Shown here: one piece after another, positions 1-5,128 of the stretch
Numbering within the stretch: the first letter of the stretch is position 1
Layout of the letters: each line of letters starts with the position of its first letter
Source: an uncultured Collinsella sp.
GTDB taxonomy: Bacteria > Actinomycetota > Coriobacteriia > Coriobacteriales > Coriobacteriaceae
Direction of reading: 5' to 3'
Length of the DNA: 5,708 nt
Assembly: GCA_900553165.1 (NCBI GenBank)
Contig: USCN01000096.1
Coordinates: 1 to 5,708 of the forward strand
Notes under the pieces: model-generated
Seen by the model: the letters and a program-made list of their open reading frames with translations, nothing else
Database searches by the model: none
Told to the model about the DNA's origin: nothing
Position numbers and translations under genes: made by a program

Positions 1-1
1 G

Positions 2-697
2 TTCCGCCCCATCGTCCTGTGCCCGCTCGTGGGCCTGGTGCTGGGGGACCTGCAGACTGGTCTTGCCGTCGGCGCCAGCCTGGAGCTGCTGTTCATGGGT
101 TCGGTTTCCATCGGCGCCTACGTGCCGCCTAACGAAACGATCGGCGGCGTGCTCGCCTGCGCGTTTGCCATTCAGCTCGGTCAGGGTACCGAGACGGCCA
201 TCGCGCTCGCCATGCCCATCGCTGTCCTTTCGCTGACGATCGGCAACATTACTAGTGCCTTGTTCACCGTGTTTGTCGATATGGCAGACAGGTTCGCCCT
301 CAAGGGAAACCTTAAAGGCATTTACGCCGTTCATTGGGGCATGGGTCTTTGGGGCTGCCTTGAGTATTTCCTGCTGTGCGGCGGCGCCTTCTATCTGGGC
401 TCCGATGCCATCCAGGGCCTGCTCGACTTCGTCCCGTCCTTCATCATTGATGGTTGCGGCGTTGCCGCCAACATCCTGCCTGCCATGGGCTTCGCCATGC
501 TCGGCCGCCTGGTGCTCACCAAGCAGCTCGTGCCCTTCTACTTCCTGGGCTTCCTGCTGTGCTCCTACGCCAACGTGCCCGTCCTGGGCGTCGCCCTGAT
601 CGCCATCATCATCGGCATCGACAAGTTCGACCTGCTCGGCCTGGGCGGAGCCCAGCCCCAGCTCTCCGCGGAAGGGGATGAGGACGATGACTTCTAG
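2..697 (+). CDS. PTS system mannose/fructose/sorbose-family EIIC subunit (5' partial)
   Basis: This is the membrane channel subunit of a mannose-class phosphotransferase transporter. It carries the sugar across the membrane with EIID while EIIB phosphorylates it. The frame is open to the left edge, so the GTG at 29 is internal. The 231 visible residues begin FRPIV, matching the stretch about 30 residues into ManY/AgaC-type proteins. Family signatures are the VGLVLGDLQTG stretch (visible residues 10-20), the following GASLELLFMG and IGAYVPPNE, and the late PFYFLGFLL segment. Most of the chain is hydrophobic and membrane-spanning. It ends in an acidic tail (GDEDDDF), common in this subunit. Its stop overlaps the start of EIID by 11 bases, so the two are translationally linked. 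EIIA and EIIB should lie upstream. The substrate cannot be read from this subunit. The nearby deglycase suggests a glycated amine, but a plain hexose or amino sugar is possible. Confidence 0.93.
   Translation, partial: FRPIVLCPLVGLVLGDLQTGLAVGASLELLFMGSVSIGAYVPPNETIGGVLACAFAIQLGQGTETAIALAMPIAVLSLTIGNITSALFTVFVDMADRFALKGNLKGIYAVHWGMGLWGCLEYFLLCGGAFYLGSDAIQGLLDFVPSFIIDGCGVAANILPAMGFAMLGRLVLTKQLVPFYFLGFLLCSYANVPVLGVALIAIIIGIDKFDLLGLGGAQPQLSAEGDEDDDF
670..677 (+). promoter_or_regulatory. Ribosome binding site that decides the EIID start
   Basis: GGAAGGGG lies inside the last codons of EIIC. It touches the ATG at 678, leaving no spacer, but sits 9 bases before the ATG at 687. The second ATG is therefore the better start, giving a protein beginning MTSSPENK. 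Confidence 0.6.
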
Positions 698-1511
698 TCC
701 CGAGAACAAGATCACGCGCTCCGACCTCGTCAAGAGCGCCGTCAACGTCGGCGCCCTGGGCATGGAGTTCTCCTGGACCTACTACAAGCAGATGAACATC
801 GCCTTCTGCCTGATGGTCGCCAACATGCTCAAGAAGATCTACGCCGGCCGCCCCGACGACTACGCCGCGGCCCTGCACCGCCACTGCGCGTTCTTCAACA
901 TCACCGTCCAGTTCGCCCCGTTCGTCGGCGGCATCGCGATGGCCATGGAGGAGAAGGTCGCCCGCGGCGAGATCGAGCCCGAGAGCGTCAACGACGTCAA
1001 GGCCGCCCTCATGGGCCCGCTGTCCGGCATCGGCGACTCCATCTTCCTGTCGACGCTGCGCGTGGTCGCCGCCGCGGTGGGCATCAGCCTGTGCCAGGCC
1101 GGCAACCCCTTCGGCCCCATCGCCTTCCTGCTCATCTACAACGTCCCCGGCTTCGCGCTGCGCATCTGGGGCGCCGTCAAGGGCTACGAGCTGGGCGTGG
1201 GCTTCCTGGACGAGGCCCAGAGGACCGGCCTCATGCAGAAGATCATGACCTGCGTGGGCATCGTGGGCGTCATGGTCGTGGGCGCCATGTGCAAGGACAT
1301 GTTCTGGGCCAGCATCCCGGTGGCCATCGGCTCGGGCGAGGACGCCCAGACCCTCCAGGACATCCTGGACGGCATCATGCCCGGCATGCTCGGCATGATC
1401 GCCTTCTGGCTGTACTACTGGCTGCTGTCCAAGAAGATCAACCCCATGGTGCTGATCGTGGCCACCATGGTCGTGGGCATCATCGGCGCGTTCTTCGGCG
1501 TGCTGGCGTAA
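687..1511 (+). CDS. PTS system mannose/fructose/sorbose-family EIID subunit
   Basis: EIID is the second membrane subunit of mannose-class PTS permeases and forms the translocation complex with EIIC. The predicted protein is 274 residues, normal for the family. The start at 687 is preferred over the ATG at 678 because of Shine-Dalgarno spacing. The N-terminal half is amphipathic and contains the family landmarks: HRHCAFFN (64-71), the PFVGGIAMAMEE stretch (78-89), LMGPLSGIGDS (108-118) and the YNVPGFALR loop (151-159). Hydrophobic segments follow at about 186-203, 229-247 and 252-273. Codons end almost entirely in C or G, which suggests high expression. The gene overlaps the end of EIIC and is followed by a strong hairpin, so it is probably the last main gene of the PTS operon. 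EIIC/EIID pairs of this class serve mannose, sorbose, galactosamine, glucoselysine and others, so specificity remains open. Confidence 0.95.
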   Translation: MTSSPENKITRSDLVKSAVNVGALGMEFSWTYYKQMNIAFCLMVANMLKKIYAGRPDDYAAALHRHCAFFNITVQFAPFVGGIAMAMEEKVARGEIEPESVNDVKAALMGPLSGIGDSIFLSTLRVVAAAVGISLCQAGNPFGPIAFLLIYNVPGFALRIWGAVKGYELGVGFLDEAQRTGLMQKIMTCVGIVGVMVVGAMCKDMFWASIPVAIGSGEDAQTLQDILDGIMPGMLGMIAFWLYYWLLSKKINPMVLIVATMVVGIIGAFFGVLA

Positions 1512-1545
1512 GGGCCCGGCTGCATAGATTTTCGTTGCAACCTGG

Positions 1546-1585
1546 AAAGGGGATGGAGCAGGCCTATGCTCTCCATCCCCTTTTT
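1546..1585 (+). terminator. Strong intrinsic terminator or attenuator after EIID
   Basis: A perfect 13-bp stem pairs 1546-1558 (AAAGGGGATGGAG) with 1571-1583 (CTCCATCCCCTTT) around a 12-base loop. The right arm runs into TTTTT (1581-1585). The terminating U tract is partly inside the stem, as in many real terminators. It lies 34 bases after the EIID stop and ends 5 bases before the next gene's ribosome binding site, so it probably ends or strongly reduces PTS operon transcription ahead of the MFS gene. Confidence 0.85.
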
Positions 1586-1602
1586 GTATAGAAGGAGTTC
1601 GT

Positions 1603-2817
1603 ATGTTCGCGAAGGGTCGCGAAGCAATGCGCCTGACGCCGGCAGAGGTCAGGCTGATTCTTATTGAGTCCCTGCAGTGGTGCGCCAACAACGCGGTCTA
1701 CTTTTTGGGGCTTATCGGTGCGGCCACGTATGATCTGGCCGGCACGGCCTTTTTGGTTGCCGCCATTACGCTCGCGCGCAATCTTATGACGTCGGTGGGC
1801 AATATGGTGTCGGGCTCGGTCATCGATCGCTTTGGACCGCGCCGGACGTCGTTTGTGACGTGCGTGATTACGGCAGTGCTATCGCTTGGCGTGGGGTTAG
1901 CGCCGTTGTCTGTCCCCGGGCTTGTGTTTGCCGCGTGCGTCTTGGGACTTGCGGGCGGCTTTATCAACACCTGCACGCATGCGTTTCCGGGATACCTGGA
2001 GTCGACCACCGAGGGTCGTACCCGCGTGAACGGCCTCATGGTGTTCTACAGCAATATCGCCTATACCGCTGGCCCGCTGCTCGGTGGTGCCATCGTGAGC
2101 TGTTTTGCCACGCAATCGGTCTATCTGCTCATGGCGGGCATGATGGGTGTGGCGGCCGTGCTCTCCTTGGGCTGTCACGAGTGTGTTGCTCCCGCAAAAG
2201 GGGAGAAGCCGAAGGGCGGTATTCTGGGCGGTATGGCCGAGGGTGCGCGACTCACGTTTCGCGACCACGATCTGCGCCTCATCTTTATCTCGGGCTTTTT
2301 GGGTTTCTTTGCGTTTGGCGCGTTCGATTCGCTGGAGTCGTTGTTCTACCGCGATGTGCTCAACGTGGATATCGTCTGGCTGGGCTGGCTGTCCTCGGTC
2401 GTGGGCCTCACTTCCTCGGTGGGCGCGTTCATCCTGACCAAGCTTTCTGCTCGCCATGTCAACCTGCGATTGCTGCTCGGCGCGCTCATGGCCGTGGGCA
2501 TTGGGTCCATGGTGTACGTGGGCACCGATATGCTGGGGGTCGCGATTATCGGTCAGGCGATTAACGGTCTGGCCTGGGGGTTCCTGGAGCCGCTGCAGAT
2601 GATCTTGATTCAGGAGCGCGCCGACATCAAATACCTGGGGCGCATTACCGGCTTTGTGCGTTTTGGCCTGATGAGCGCCGGCGTGGTGCCGCTGCTGGCG
2701 GCTCCGTTTTTGGCGGAGGCTTTGGGCGTCCAGACGGTACTGTTTGGAGCATCGACCATTATTGCGCTGGTAGGAACGCTGTTCTTTGTCACACAAGGGC
2801 GACGCCGGGGGCGTTAG
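1603..2817 (+). CDS. Major facilitator superfamily transporter, substrate unknown
   Basis: This 404-residue protein is the normal size for a 12-helix MFS permease. The ATG at 1603 is supported by GAAGGAG (1591-1597) with a 5-base spacer. GSVIDRFGPRR (71-81) is the classic motif A of the loop between helices 2 and 3 (G-x-x-x-D-R-x-G-R-R). A hydrophilic central loop, roughly residues 192-225, separates the two six-helix halves. The C terminus ends in a basic tail (GRRRGR). The N-terminal segment carries charged and polar residues (IESLQWCANN), and ETFs of substrate choice are not recognisable. It sits between the PTS subunits and the deglycase gene, so it may move a substrate or product of that pathway, such as unphosphorylated glycated amine or released amine. 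An unrelated drug-exporter role is equally possible. Codon use is less biased than in EIID or the deglycase gene, suggesting lower expression. No clear terminator follows it. Confidence 0.88.
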   Translation: MFAKGREAMRLTPAEVRLILIESLQWCANNAVYFLGLIGAATYDLAGTAFLVAAITLARNLMTSVGNMVSGSVIDRFGPRRTSFVTCVITAVLSLGVGLAPLSVPGLVFAACVLGLAGGFINTCTHAFPGYLESTTEGRTRVNGLMVFYSNIAYTAGPLLGGAIVSCFATQSVYLLMAGMMGVAAVLSLGCHECVAPAKGEKPKGGILGGMAEGARLTFRDHDLRLIFISGFLGFFAFGAFDSLESLFYRDVLNVDIVWLGWLSSVVGLTSSVGAFILTKLSARHVNLRLLLGALMAVGIGSMVYVGTDMLGVAIIGQAINGLAWGFLEPLQMILIQERADIKYLGRITGFVRFGLMSAGVVPLLAAPFLAEALGVQTVLFGASTIIALVGTLFFVTQGRRRGR

Positions 2818-2835
2818 CTATACATCAAATTCTAA

Positions 2836-2940
2836 TTTAATACCACTCACCAGAGAATTTCGACCGTTCACCGAGGATTGGAACAGATTGAAAAGTGGTA
2901 TTAAAAACACGTTGGGTGTATGTCTATAATTGGTATCGAA
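2836..2940 (+). promoter_or_regulatory. Candidate operator cluster for the deglycase promoter
   Basis: A perfect 12-bp inverted repeat is formed by TTTAATACCACT (2836-2847) and AGTGGTATTAAA (2894-2905), with centres 58 bp apart. A third copy, ATTGGTATCGAA (2929-2940), has the same orientation as the second and matches it at 9 of 12 positions. The shared core is TGGTAT. The second copy overlaps the predicted -35 element and the third covers the predicted start of transcription, which is where a repressor would bind. The TGGTAT core resembles half sites of GntR/HutC-type sugar regulators, the class to which FrlR belongs. The regulator itself is not in the window, so its identity is inference. 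Confidence 0.6.
2901..2930 (+). promoter_or_regulatory. Sigma-70-type promoter of the deglycase gene
   Basis: The -10 element is a perfect TATAAT at 2925-2930. The best -35 is TTAAAA (2901-2906) at an 18-base spacing, matching 4 of 6 positions of TTGACA. Transcription would begin near 2937, giving a leader of about 50 bases. The TTGGGT at 2912-2917 is too close to the -10 to be a -35. Confidence 0.7.
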
Positions 2941-2945
2941 AAGAA

Positions 2946-2966
2946 ACGCGATGTATAGATTCGCGT
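2946..2966 (+). other. Small hairpin in the deglycase mRNA leader
   Basis: ACGCGA (2946-2951) pairs with TCGCGT (2961-2966) around a 9-base loop, about 9 bases from the predicted transcript 5' end. There is no T tract, so it is not a terminator. It might protect the 5' end, but a 6-bp stem may also be chance. Confidence 0.35.
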
Positions 2967-2987
2967 GCAGGACAGAAAGGAAAAGCC

Positions 2988-4049
2988 ATGAAGGAAACCG
3001 AGAAGATCGAGATCATGCACTTTAACCAGGAGGGCTATCTCGAGGACGGCAAGAACGTCTATGAGACCGGCAAGAAGATGATCGAGCTCGCCGACAAGGT
3101 CGCCGACGAGGGCTACGACGCCGTGTTCCTGATGGGCGTCGGCGGCACCTGGGACGAGCTCATGCAGCTCGAGTACCTCATGAACAAGTTCGGCGACCGC
3201 GACCTCGAGGTCTACCTGATCCACGCCGCCGAGTGGAACGCCATGGGCCACAAGCGCATGACCGAGAAGTCCGTCGTGCTCACCGCCTCCGAGTCCGGCA
3301 CCACCCCCGAGGTCCTCGAGGCCGTCAAGAAGATGAAGGAAAAGGGCATTCGCGTCTACGCCATGACCAAGCCCGAGGGCCCCATCGGCCAGGCTGTCGG
3401 CGCCGAGAACTGCGTCAAGATGGCTTCCGATCACGGTAACGGCGGCTGCGAGATGGGCTACTACCTCGCCGACTGCTTCGGCCTGCGCCTGCTCAACCGC
3501 CGCGGCTGCTTCCCCAAGTTTGACCTGTTTATCGAGCAGACCAAGGACATCTGGAAGGACATGCTCGATATCCGCAAGCGCTTCGAGCCGCGCGCCGAGG
3601 AGCTCGCCAAGAAGTACGCCCTGGCCCCCTACACCATGTTCATCGGCTCCGGCGCCCTGTGGGGCGAGACCATCCTGTTCTCGATGTGCATCCTGGAGGA
3701 GATGCAGTGGAAGCGCACCCGCTACATCACCTCGGCCGACTTCTTCCACGGCACCCTCGAGCTCGTGGAGCCCGGCGTCCCGGTCTTCCTGTTCATGGGC
3801 GAGGACGAGAACCGCAAGCTCGACGAGCGCGTCCGCGCCTTCCTGACCCGCGGCGTGACCGGCGACACCGACATCAACATCATCGACACCGCCGAGTTCG
3901 CGATCCCCGGCCTTGACGATGAGTTCCGCGTCATCGTGTCTCCGTGGATCCTCTCCTCGCTGATCACCGATCGCCTTGCCGCTTACTACGAGACGGTCAC
4001 CAAGCACAACCTTAACTATCGCCGCTACTATCACCAGTTCGACTACTAA
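2988..4049 (+). CDS. frlB: Double-SIS deglycase, fructoselysine/glucoselysine-6-phosphate deglycase type
   Basis: FrlB-type enzymes cleave 6-phosphorylated Amadori products in the cytoplasm to hexose 6-phosphate and the free amine. The ATG at 2988 follows AGGA (2978-2981) with a 6-base spacer and lies downstream of the TATAAT promoter. The 93 bases of open frame before it would include the promoter, so they are not coding. The product has 353 residues; E. coli FrlB has about 340. Two SIS domains cover roughly 30-170 and 200-335. The first holds the phosphate-binding SESGTTPE (101-108); the second has GSGALWG (220-226), then FFHGTLELVEPGVP (252-265) and a C-terminal NYRRYY (343-348) close to the end of FrlB. 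Glu238 and His254 are 16 residues apart, the same separation as the catalytic Glu214/His230 pair I recall for Salmonella FraB. Strong C/G-ending codon bias suggests high expression. An upstream PTS could supply the phosphorylated substrate. GfrE/GfrF, FraB or another SIS aminosugar enzyme are alternatives; the amine is unknown. Confidence 0.78.
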   Translation: MKETEKIEIMHFNQEGYLEDGKNVYETGKKMIELADKVADEGYDAVFLMGVGGTWDELMQLEYLMNKFGDRDLEVYLIHAAEWNAMGHKRMTEKSVVLTASESGTTPEVLEAVKKMKEKGIRVYAMTKPEGPIGQAVGAENCVKMASDHGNGGCEMGYYLADCFGLRLLNRRGCFPKFDLFIEQTKDIWKDMLDIRKRFEPRAEELAKKYALAPYTMFIGSGALWGETILFSMCILEEMQWKRTRYITSADFFHGTLELVEPGVPVFLFMGEDENRKLDERVRAFLTRGVTGDTDINIIDTAEFAIPGLDDEFRVIVSPWILSSLITDRLAAYYETVTKHNLNYRRYYHQFDY

Positions 4050-4073
4050 GAGCAAATAACGTTTATGTAATTG

Positions 4074-4104
4074 GGCCCCGCTCCTATATGGAACGGGGCC
4101 TCGT
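4074..4104 (+). terminator. GC-rich hairpin between deglycase and epimerase genes
   Basis: GGCCCCG (4074-4080) pairs with CGGGGCC (4094-4100). Inside, after one C-A mismatch, TCC/GGA (4082-4084 with 4090-4092) can add three pairs around a TATAT loop. Only a weak T-rich stretch (TCGTTTA) follows. It starts 24 bases after the deglycase stop and precedes the next ribosome binding site. I read it as a partial terminator or a processing/stability element that lowers epimerase expression. Confidence 0.6.
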
Positions 4105-4122
4105 TTAGGTTGGAGAGTAATT

Positions 4123-4959
4123 ATGAGCTACCCCCTGCTTGCCGTCATGAATATCAGCCATCGTTATTTTGACCTTGAGGAATTCTTTTCTTCGGCAGCG
4201 GCCTCGGGCTACACGTGTTGCGAGCTTTGGACCGGGGCGATGCATCTGTATGTCGATTGCCATGGATACGATTCGCTCGAGCAGGTGCGGGAGCTGTCGC
4301 AGCGGTATGGGGTTCGGATTGTGGGGCTTTGTCCCGAACAGAACAACCCCAAGCCGTGGAATATCGCGGCGCGTGGGAATGAGGCGCGTGCCCGCACGCT
4401 CGCGTACTTTAAGAACGTTGTGGATATCGCGGCGGAACTTGGAGCCGAGCAGGTCATGGTCTCGAGCGGCTGGGCATTTTTGAACGAGCCGATCGAGGAC
4501 GCGTGGGGTCGCAGCGCCTCGATGCTGCGTGCGATTGCCGAGCATGCGGGAGAGCGCGGCGTGCGACTGGTGCTCGAGGCCCTACAGCCGGTTGAGTCGA
4601 TGATCGTGAACTCGGCGGCCGACACGAAGCGCATGATCGAGGCAGTTGATCATCCGGCACTTAAGGCGTGTCTGGATTTGGGCGCTATGGCGGTGGCAGG
4701 GGATACCATCGACGATTATTTCGATCTGCTTGGCGAAGATGTCGCCCACGTGCATTTTGTCGATGTTGCGGCAGATGGCACGACGCATCTTGCCTGGGGT
4801 GACGGCGACCGCGATATGCGCGCCGACCTGGATAGGCTGGTGGCGCGCGGCTATCGCGGAGTTGTTTCGGCCGAGACCTATGACGGGCGCTATTTCGCCG
4901 ACCCCGCAGCTGCCGATGCGCAGGTAATGGCAGAGTATCGTCGTGCGATTGGCGCCTAG
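4123..4959 (+). CDS. frlC: Sugar isomerase/epimerase, TIM barrel, FrlC-like
   Basis: The protein belongs to the AP-endonuclease-2-like TIM-barrel isomerase family. It resembles E. coli FrlC, which interconverts psicoselysine and fructoselysine by C3 epimerisation. It has 278 residues, like FrlC, and starts at an ATG preceded by GGAGAG (4112-4117) with a 5-base spacer. Landmarks shared with FrlC are CELWTGAMH (33-41), the PEQNNPKPWN stretch (71-80), AWGR (127-130), LVLEALQPVES (149-159), a barrel strand with HVHFVD (209-214) and GYRGVVSAET (243-252). Expected divalent-metal ligands are Glu152, Asp185, His211 and Glu251. Position 188 is Ala, whereas the tagatose/psicose 3-epimerases have a substrate-binding His there as I recall; FrlC also lacks it. 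Codons are far less biased than in the deglycase gene. If uptake is by PTS, the enzyme may have to act on a phosphorylated substrate, unlike FrlC. A 3-epimerase or isomerase for another ketose is possible. Confidence 0.75.
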   Translation: MSYPLLAVMNISHRYFDLEEFFSSAAASGYTCCELWTGAMHLYVDCHGYDSLEQVRELSQRYGVRIVGLCPEQNNPKPWNIAARGNEARARTLAYFKNVVDIAAELGAEQVMVSSGWAFLNEPIEDAWGRSASMLRAIAEHAGERGVRLVLEALQPVESMIVNSAADTKRMIEAVDHPALKACLDLGAMAVAGDTIDDYFDLLGEDVAHVHFVDVAADGTTHLAWGDGDRDMRADLDRLVARGYRGVVSAETYDGRYFADPAAADAQVMAEYRRAIGA

Positions 4960-5047
4960 GCGGGTTTGGGTTGCGGCGATCTGCCCTATGTTTCCAAATG
5001 AATACGGCGTGAGCGGCTGCGATGGATTTTCCCCGCAAACACTCTAG

Positions 5048-5053
5048 TATGCT
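5048..5053 (+). promoter_or_regulatory. Weak candidate -10 element for hisZ
   Basis: TATGCT (5048-5053) matches 4 of 6 positions of TATAAT and lies in a locally AT-richer stretch (TAGTATGCTAAAGT). TAAAGT (5053-5058) is an alternative. No convincing -35 lies 16-18 bases upstream. If used, transcription would start at about 5060, right at the foot of the following hairpin. Confidence 0.3.
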
Positions 5054-5061
5054 AAAGTACC

Positions 5062-5093
5062 CAGAAGACCGGCGGAGCTATGCCGGTCTTCTG
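5062..5093 (+). other. Perfect 12-bp hairpin upstream of hisZ
   Basis: CAGAAGACCGGC (5062-5073) pairs with GCCGGTCTTCTG (5082-5093) around an 8-base loop. It lies 102 bases after the epimerase stop and 35 bases before hisZ. No T tract follows (CTCTATATG), so it is not a textbook terminator, although it is the only strong hairpin that could end the epimerase transcript. Alternatively it could cap the 5' end of the hisZ mRNA or act as an attenuator. The stem is certain; the role is inference. Confidence 0.6.
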
Positions 5094-5128
5094 CTCTATA
5101 TGAAACACAGCATGAGGAGGCTCACCAG

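Noticed and set aside
609..1691. Long minus-strand open frame across EIID
   Set aside because: It lies opposite a well-recognised EIID gene, its translation is low-complexity (rich in Asp, His, Ala, Gly) and it has no family signature. Strong C/G third-position bias on the + strand removes stops from the opposite frame.
2801..2815. Short hairpin at the end of the MFS gene (ACGCC/GGCGT)
   Set aside because: A 5-bp stem with no following T tract is too weak to call a terminator.
2818..2958. Outer 9-bp inverted repeat CTATACATC (2818-2826) and GATGTATAG (2950-2958)
   Set aside because: It is exact, but a 9-bp match over about 170 bases is expected by chance a few percent of the time, and it has no link to promoter elements. 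The 12-bp repeat inside it is the better signal.
2895..2987. Upstream extension of the deglycase reading frame
   Set aside because: The open frame includes the TATAAT promoter and operator sites, and its predicted residues do not resemble FrlB. The ATG at 2988 has a proper ribosome binding site.
2901..4055. 384-residue minus-strand open frame across the deglycase gene
   Set aside because: It mirrors the biased codons of the SIS gene, giving a Leu/Val/Gly/Asp-rich sequence without domains. It would also need a start beyond the real gene's stop.
4960..5128. T-box or histidine leader-peptide attenuator before hisZ
   Set aside because: There is no T-box-like conserved sequence, no short open frame with a run of His codons and no terminator with a T tract.
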